Source of the DNA: Neocallimastix lanati (nom. inval.)
Lineage: Eukaryota; Neocallimastigomycota; Neocallimastigomycetes; Neocallimastigales; Neocallimastigaceae
DNA: 43,906 bases
Assembly (NCBI GenBank): GCA_016946835.1
Contig: JACVTC010000332.1
Location: 1-43,906, forward strand
Direction: 5' to 3'
In this document: positions 39,601-43,906 of the stretch, one piece after another
How positions within the stretch are numbered: position 1 is the first letter of the stretch
Layout of the letters: the number at the start of each line of letters is the position of its first letter
Notes under the pieces: model-generated
What the model was told of the DNA's origin: nothing
Databases searched by the model: none
The model's input: only the letters and a program-made list of their open reading frames with translations
Made by a program: the position numbers and the translations under genes

Positions 39601-40668
39601 AAACTTGTTACCGAAACAAATGAAAAACTAAAATTAATTCTCGAAGCACATCATGTTGGCCATGAAGGTTATTATAAAACATATCAAAGACTTAGAAAAA
39701 GTTACTACTGGAATGATATGGTCAACGATATAAAACGGATAATTTCAAAATTCGAAAAATGTCAGTTAAATCGCCCTCAGCCATATCCAGAACCAACCGA
39801 AAACATTCCAACAGAAGTTGAAGGCCCTTTTACTCATCTTGGACTTGATATTATTGGTCCTTTAATAAAGACTGGTAATAAAAACCAATATATCATTGTT
39901 GCGGTGGATTATTTCACAAAGTGGGTGGAGGCTGAACCTACTGAAAATATTACATCTAAGGACATCATTAAGTTTTTAATAAATGTTTTCGCTAGACATG
40001 GAGTTCCTCAAGTCATTACAACGGATAATGGCATTCAATTCACATCGGATATGACTAAAATATTCCTGGACTTATATGATGTTTACGTAAAATTTACCAC
40101 TACCTATCACCCAGAAAGTAATGGATTGGTTGAAAATAGGAATAAAGAAATTGGTAAATTATTGAGATTACTTGGTGAAGAAAATAAAGACTGGGATGAG
40201 GTATTACCTTCAGCCTTGTGGGCCCTTAGAACTACAAAGAATTCTGTAACCAAACATTCTAGCTTCGAATTAGTTTATGGTCGTGAGGATCAACAGCCTT
40301 TCGACATTGCTGCTAGACCTACACAAGGAGTGAATAAATCTTCAGATGAAATTCTTTTAGAAAAATTTATTTCACATTATAGGTGGACCATGGAAACAGC
40401 TGAAAATGTAAAGAACGCAAGTAAATATTGGGCCAATCGAAGGGAAGAAAAAAATAGCATGAAAAATTCCAAAAACATAAGAATCGGTGATTTAGTTCTT
40501 GTTCGAAATTTTAGTCGTTCTAAATTAGAACCTTATTTTGTCGATCCTTTAAAAGTAATAAAAAAACAATTTAATACCGTAATACTTGCGGACCCAAATA
40601 CTATGATTCAAATGAATCGTAATGTTCATTTGAAAAATATAGTAAAGTATAACTCAACTATAGATTAG
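36556..40668 (+). CDS. pol: Pol of element E (PR-RT-RNaseH-IN), -1 frame
   Basis: Open from the heptamer; first in-frame ATG 36745. It has the longest N-terminal charged region of the four. Protease-like domain with DSCSN (Asp codon 37591). RT FIDD (38647-38658); RNase H RTDAS, DLEG, TDHKP; integrase D,D-35-E at codons 39847, 40024 and 40132. Two changes suggest decay: the first Cys of the integrase HHCC motif is Phe (codon 39751, KFEKCQ against KCEKCQ in C), and the GPY/F glycine is Asp (YFVDPLKVI). The reading frame has no stops, so loss of function, if real, is by missense. Confidence 0.93.
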   Translation, partial: PLKGRGSIPYKNKIASLQYKSIPSSTNDYNKEEKEDASYTNETHKESDNENDVEFIVSATKRKLTTNDETSENNEKRQRKSLKDNPTPITTPAIRKIKEKEIENRIIVKNKNQLHPSIMAQPNINIEKAKEKQIRNKERANFGNNKGKRKEREDNITIREKHSLDSSKQRNSLSTTSDKMHQRLNKLIDNENDKIIKTKQIYEMEVIEVPEKLNDEGHENITLQKLIDFQEPKEKATISRTLRNIKMCKDQEEYDVLQDLNETKCNISFGQLLNVSPKVRSQVSQGLKLEKPEKKIIGALNNTIAAATLVNNIDHSYISKSKETSEEDIAMVDVTVDEIPGKALIDSCSNLNVITKKFYEKLPGNYEEVGISRGRIRLATKNDEYSEGIIVRIPVKINDYKMIVDFRIIDDDNPFYDLLINFQTQVEHNLFIHPIRYSLCQFNFQGLIDVIAPINNNFQEEEKLVCIVRKILEDEDTTNELKKLEGLSLQEYIHDEKFLASLCKDYKDVIEKLLEENLDIIATSSEELTPSDLAPHKINLKANAKPVKQRCYRVTKFKSDIIKEELIKLIKKKLVVPSYSEWSSPVVVVPKANGKWRLCVDYRKVNDLTEKDSYALPYIDEIFDSLDGAKIFTTMDLYSGYHQILMDEESVEITSFTTKFGNYQFKVMPFGLTGAPATFQREINRILFPLIGKCVFNFIDDILIYSKTVEEHIQHIKQVLAIFKEHKLKINIVKCHFMQTEVEVLGHKISTKGLSPQNSKIEAIKAWKEPTNIHELRSFLGAVGYYRNFINEYAQTSAPLCKLLRKGVKYKWNNEQKQSFTKLKEKLINAPILKYPDFSKEFIIRTDASYEGIGGVLLQKDESEIEHPIHFISRSLTKAEKNYGITDLEGTALYYCITKLKPYIMGSPFRTIVFTDHKPLLGLFNNKEPNNARQTRWCLTAIMLKVDIRYEQGKKNVVADALSRMKNDKEQKVLAIKTNKDDENDSLSKVIKEFIEEKFTKIDGIDYFIDGNNYRKLVTETNEKLKLILEAHHVGHEGYYKTYQRLRKSYYWNDMVNDIKRIISKFEKCQLNRPQPYPEPTENIPTEVEGPFTHLGLDIIGPLIKTGNKNQYIIVAVDYFTKWVEAEPTENITSKDIIKFLINVFARHGVPQVITTDNGIQFTSDMTKIFLDLYDVYVKFTTTYHPESNGLVENRNKEIGKLLRLLGEENKDWDEVLPSALWALRTTKNSVTKHSSFELVYGREDQQPFDIAARPTQGVNKSSDEILLEKFISHYRWTMETAENVKNASKYWANRREEKNSMKNSKNIRIGDLVLVRNFSRSKLEPYFVDPLKVIKKQFNTVILADPNTMIQMNRNVHLKNIVKYNSTID

Positions 40669-40691
40669 CTTGAGTCTTAGTGGGGGCATCT

Positions 40692-41528
40692 TGGTAAAGA
40701 ACGAACATATAATGGATTATTAATTAGAATTTCAACTTACTTTAGAATCCATTATATTATTCTTTACTTAATATTACTTTACTATATTTTCTATACTAAA
40801 ATATTTTCTAAATATATTTTTTTTTTTATATTTTTATTAAAAGTTTCTAAAATATTATCAATAATTTTATATTTTTATTATTAATATCAATATCTATAAT
40901 TTAACCTTAAATTTTATTATTTTATTAAAGTGTTTATTATCAATATTAATATTTTATTTTTATTTTCAAATATATTATTATATTATTATTATATTGTATC
41001 AATATTAAACTTGTATTCTTTTTAGTATTTTATTTTATTTTAAATTGATTATTTTATATTTTTATTCCCCACAAATAAAATCAAATCTTAATTGATTAAT
41101 AATAAATATTAAATATATTATAGTTTTTAAATTTATTTTATATAAAATATAAGAATATTATATTAACATTCTTGATTAAAATAACTTTATTTTTCTGTAA
41201 AATCTTTTTAAATTTTGTTTGTTACTTTTCGTATATATTAAATAATTTAGTTTTAGTATATGAAAAATAATATAAAATTATGTAAACAAAATTTATTAAA
41301 ATAAAAATACTTATGAATTAGTTAATTTAAATTAATATAAAATTTTAAGTAATTAGTAATAGTAAATATTTTTTTTAAATATGATAATAAAATGTAGAAA
41401 GGCTTTACATATTTATTTTTTTTCAAAAAGTATAAATAAGTGAAGTTTTTCAATAATTAAAATGTAGACAGAAAAAATATTAAAAATAAATAATTAATAA
41501 AAATTCTAATAAAACCCGAACCATAACA
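40692..41528 (+). repeat. 3' LTR of element E with polypurine tract
   Basis: 837 bp, TGGTAAAGAACG to ACCATAACA, after the plus-strand primer CTTAGTGGGGGCATCT (40676-40691). Near-terminal inverted repeat TAAAGAA/TTCTTTA with ATATAATGGATT/AATCCATTATAT inside. GGCTTTACA (41401-41409) precedes TATAAATA (41431-41438). TTTT follows. Confidence 0.9.
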
Positions 41529-41532
41529 TTTT

Positions 41533-42181
41533 TGATACAAGATAAAAAGAAAAATAATGATATTTTAAAATTATTATTAAATTATATTAATTATATAAAG
41601 TTTGTAAAATATATATTATTATAAAATTAATTATATAAAAATGATGAATTATATTAATTATAAATCATATAAAATAATATTATTATAGTATAAAATTTAA
41701 TTATTATAATATAAACTTTTATATTAATGTTTATATAAAATATAATAATTATGATTTAATATAGAGATAATAATTATAAAAAAAAATATATAAAAATATT
41801 ATTATAAAAAAAAAAAACTTGTTAATAAATTATTGATATATGTTAATTAGTAATAGTTGATTTAATATAAGAAAAATGTTTTAATTAGTTAAGATAGTAG
41901 TTTAGTTATTAGTTTTAATAAAATCAGTTGTTTAAGTAATTAATTGTAGAATATTATAATTAAATTATAATTATTAATAGTAAATTAATATGATAAAAAT
42001 AATATAAAATAAAATAAAATAAAATAAAATAAAATATTACAAAACAAATATCCTAAAATAAAAATTTTAAATAACTAAATAAAATAATTAATATTATTAT
42101 TAGAATATATAATTTAATACAATTCCCCAGTGTAGCGCCCAAAACTATTGTAAATACGAATATTTAAAATATATCGTATCA
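41533..42181 (+). repeat. 5' LTR of element 6
   Basis: About 649 bp. The boundary is inferred from TG...CA ends, the TTTT junction and the primer site 6 nt beyond; the 3' copy is outside the window. A short AATAA-A repeat is at 42000-42035. GTGTAGCGCCC (42130-42140) is the only GC-rich part and pairs across the primer site. Confidence 0.72.
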
Positions 42182-42211
42182 TATTTTTGGTGGAGAATCC
42201 GGGCGCTGCAC
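42130..42211 (+). other. Primer site of element 6 inside a U5-leader stem
   Basis: The primer site starts TGGTGGAGAATCCGGG at 42188. GTGTAGCGCCC (42130-42140) pairs with GGGCGCTGCAC (42201-42211) over 11 positions (one G-U), overlapping the 3' part of the primer site. This resembles the U5-leader stem of retroviral primer regions. The priming tRNA is not in the window. Confidence 0.65.
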
Positions 42212-42402
42212 TATTAAATTATATGAAAATAATAATAATATTATAAAAAAAAAAAATTTATTTTTTTTTATTAAAATATATATATATAATAGTAAAAATA
42301 AATAAATAATATTAGAGATAAGTTGAACTAAATAAGAAAATAAATTACGTATTAAATATAAGTTTTGTTTCATTTTTTTCCTTTTTTAGTAGTTAGTTAA
42401 TA

Positions 42403-43906
42403 ATGGTTGACGCTTCCAAAGTAAAACGTGATCTACCATATCTATGTGACTATGGTAAAGACATAGACACATGGATAGAAGATTTTAAGGGTGTCATGGA
42501 AATGCATGACATCCAAGATTCATCTAGAATTTTTGTATGGCTAAAAATAGCCGTTGAGGCTGACTTGAGGAACGTTTTGAAATCATTAGTAACCACTCGG
42601 AATAATATCACAAGGTATCCAAACTATAAAGAAGTGCAATCAGCTATTGAAAAGTATATGGATATAAAACCAGCTGATAAATGCTCAGTTTTAAAAAATC
42701 TGAAAATAAAACCAAATGAAAATATAAAGAATTTTAACTACCGTTATTTAACCTTGTATCATCGATTAGATAGAGATTATCAGAAGATTATATCAGTCGA
42801 TGATTATTTAAATTCAATAAAATCAAGAATATATGTTCATTCTCAAATTCTCTTAGCCGAATGTGATACCTTGTCGGATGCTTTTGAAGTGGCTGTAAGA
42901 GCCGAGAAAGCCGAAAAAAGGACCATAGGAAATAATGAATTTCTCAACACTTCTATGGTCTTCCAAAATAATTCTAATTGTCAAAATTCTTTATTAGAAC
43001 ATCCATTATATAGAGGATTGACCGAAGGAAATAGGGATTTAGATAATTCTATACAAAATGCGTATTATGTGGGCAATGCTGATCTGTTTTCTACTGGTCG
43101 ATATCGTCAAGAAAGATTTAATTCAAGGTATAATAATAACAACAATAATAATAATCAATTTAGAAATTTTACTTGCTACCTCTGTAGCGAACCAGGTCAC
43201 AAAGCAAGAGAATGTAACAAAAGAAATTTAAGAAATAAAAATAAATCTCTTAATTATAGTCAGGATCAAAATCAATTAATGACCTTCGGAAAATTTAATT
43301 CTGTATTTTATAATGAAAATAATTATAATAATAATGGAAATAGAATGTTTAATAACGGAAATAATGGAAATAATTATAATATTAATAATAATAATAATAA
43401 TAATAATTATAATACTCTATATGGTAATAATAATTATAAAAGTAATTATAATAACAATAATAATAATTATAATAATTTCTATAACAGTAATATTAATAGT
43501 AGCAATAATAGTAATTATAATAATTTCAATAACAGTAACAATAATAATAATAATAATTTCAATAACAGTAACAATAATAATAATAATAATTTCAATAACA
43601 GTAACAATAATAATAATAATAATTTCAATAACAGTAACAATAATAATAATAATAATAATTTTGGTAACTATAATAATAATTCCAATAATAATAATATTAA
43701 CAATGGTAATTATAATTTTAGGAACAACAACAATAGAGGAAAAAATAATTATAATAACAATAATAATTATAATAATAACAATTATAGCAATAATAATTAT
43801 ATTAATAGCAATTATAACAATAATAATTATAATAACAATAATATGTATAATAACAATAATAATTATAATAGAAATAATAATTATAATAGTAATAGTAATT
43901 ATGGAA
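42403..43906 (+). CDS. gag: Gag of element 6 (partial, 3' end outside)
   Basis: Over 500 codons are open from the ATG at 42403 to the window end. The N-terminus (MVDASKVKRDLPYLCDYGKD...) and the segment KPNENIKNFNYRYLTLYHRLDRDYQK align in pattern with the gag helical region of C, D and E, but there is no acidic tract. A CCHC knuckle (CYLCSEPGHKAREC) lies at codons around 43170-43211. After it comes an extraordinary Asn-rich tail (Asn with Tyr, Phe, Ser, Gly) of more than 200 residues, including four 33-bp tandem units. In A, C, D and E the knuckle is near the end of gag, so the tail may be a gag extension or the N-terminal part of a gag-pol fusion; the pol frame is not visible. Confidence 0.88.
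   Translation, partial: MVDASKVKRDLPYLCDYGKDIDTWIEDFKGVMEMHDIQDSSRIFVWLKIAVEADLRNVLKSLVTTRNNITRYPNYKEVQSAIEKYMDIKPADKCSVLKNLKIKPNENIKNFNYRYLTLYHRLDRDYQKIISVDDYLNSIKSRIYVHSQILLAECDTLSDAFEVAVRAEKAEKRTIGNNEFLNTSMVFQNNSNCQNSLLEHPLYRGLTEGNRDLDNSIQNAYYVGNADLFSTGRYRQERFNSRYNNNNNNNNQFRNFTCYLCSEPGHKARECNKRNLRNKNKSLNYSQDQNQLMTFGKFNSVFYNENNYNNNGNRMFNNGNNGNNYNINNNNNNNNYNTLYGNNNYKSNYNNNNNNYNNFYNSNINSSNNSNYNNFNNSNNNNNNNFNNSNNNNNNNFNNSNNNNNNNFNNSNNNNNNNNFGNYNNNSNNNNINNGNYNFRNNNNRGKNNYNNNNNYNNNNYSNNNYINSNYNNNNYNNNNMYNNNNNYNRNNNYNSNSNYG
43524..43656 (+). repeat. 33-bp in-frame tandem repeat, four copies
   Basis: Units start at 43524, 43557, 43590 and 43623 and are nearly identical, each encoding an 11-residue FNNSNNNNNNN-type block. 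The length keeps the frame. Confidence 0.88.

Larger units (their letters stand above)
24041..41528 (+). mobile_element. Element E, with damaged 5' end and nested insertions
   Basis: The right end is a full LTR (40692-41528). The left end is a fragment (24041-24185) matching the first ~140 bp of that LTR. TTTT lies on both outer sides (24037-24040, 41529-41532), consistent with one element, although TTTT is weak evidence here. The remaining LTR and the primer site are not found before the leader at about 33677, so they were deleted. Unit J with D and G is nested at the break. Gag and pol are still open. Confidence 0.7.
41533..43906 (+). mobile_element. Element 6 (5' part): LTR, primer site, gag; runs off the window
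   Basis: LTR-like 41533-42181 (TGATACAA to CGTATCA), primer site, short leader and gag, continuing past the window end. It abuts LTR E across TTTT (41529-41532). It is a third lineage: gag is only distantly similar to the others and the primer differs. Confidence 0.82.

Noticed and set aside
43524-43656. Noncoding minisatellite
   Set aside because: The 33-bp unit keeps the gag frame and encodes the Asn-rich tail.

Overview
This is a very AT-rich eukaryotic window built almost entirely from Ty3/gypsy-type LTR retrotransposons. Asn-rich low-complexity proteins, long A/T homopolymers, fungal-looking TATA boxes and intact gag-pol elements suit an AT-rich protist or fungus. An anaerobic gut fungus (Neocallimastigomycetes) is my first guess and a dictyostelid-like amoeba the alternative; sequence reading alone cannot decide. 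The only clear host features are an Asn-rich ORF (72-473, minus) and a tRNA-Ala(UGC) gene (606-677, minus).

Layout. Immediately upstream of tRNA-Ala is a pile of insertions: LTR B1 (680-8613), split by full-length element A (692-7599); full-length element C (8631-15642); solo LTR B2 (15647-16708); solo LTR F (16713-17309). Older LTR-like sequence follows (K, L, M; 17316 to about 19625), then a 5'-truncated pol (element X, 19759-23401) and solo LTR H (23406-24036). Element E (24041-41528) has lost most of its 5' LTR, and a ~616-bp unit J with 10-bp inverted ends is nested in what remains. J carries a tRNA-like A/B-box sequence and was itself hit by full-length element D (24786-32787) and solo LTR G (32792-33651). 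Element 6 (41533 to the window end) shows its LTR, primer site and most of gag.

How the parts work together. A, C, D and E each have gag (CCHC knuckle) and pol (protease, RT, RNase H, integrase with D,D-35-E and a GPY/F-like C-terminus) in the -1 frame. At each junction there is the same signal: a TTTAAAC/T heptamer, an 8-nt spacer holding the gag stop, and an H-type pseudoknot whose second stem covaries. C, D and X have primer sites matching the 3' end of tRNA-Ala(UGC), the tRNA encoded in this window. Leaders upstream of gag carry structured RNA with compensatory changes, and D and E also carry tandem hairpin arrays.

Main result. After removing nested insertions, A, C (with the B2 and F stack) and D (with G) lie 14-15 bp upstream of the +1 base of a tRNA or tRNA-like gene, with 4-bp target duplications that are reused in series (TTGT, TTTT). 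This points to Ty3-like, Pol III-positioned integration that recurs at one phosphodiester position.
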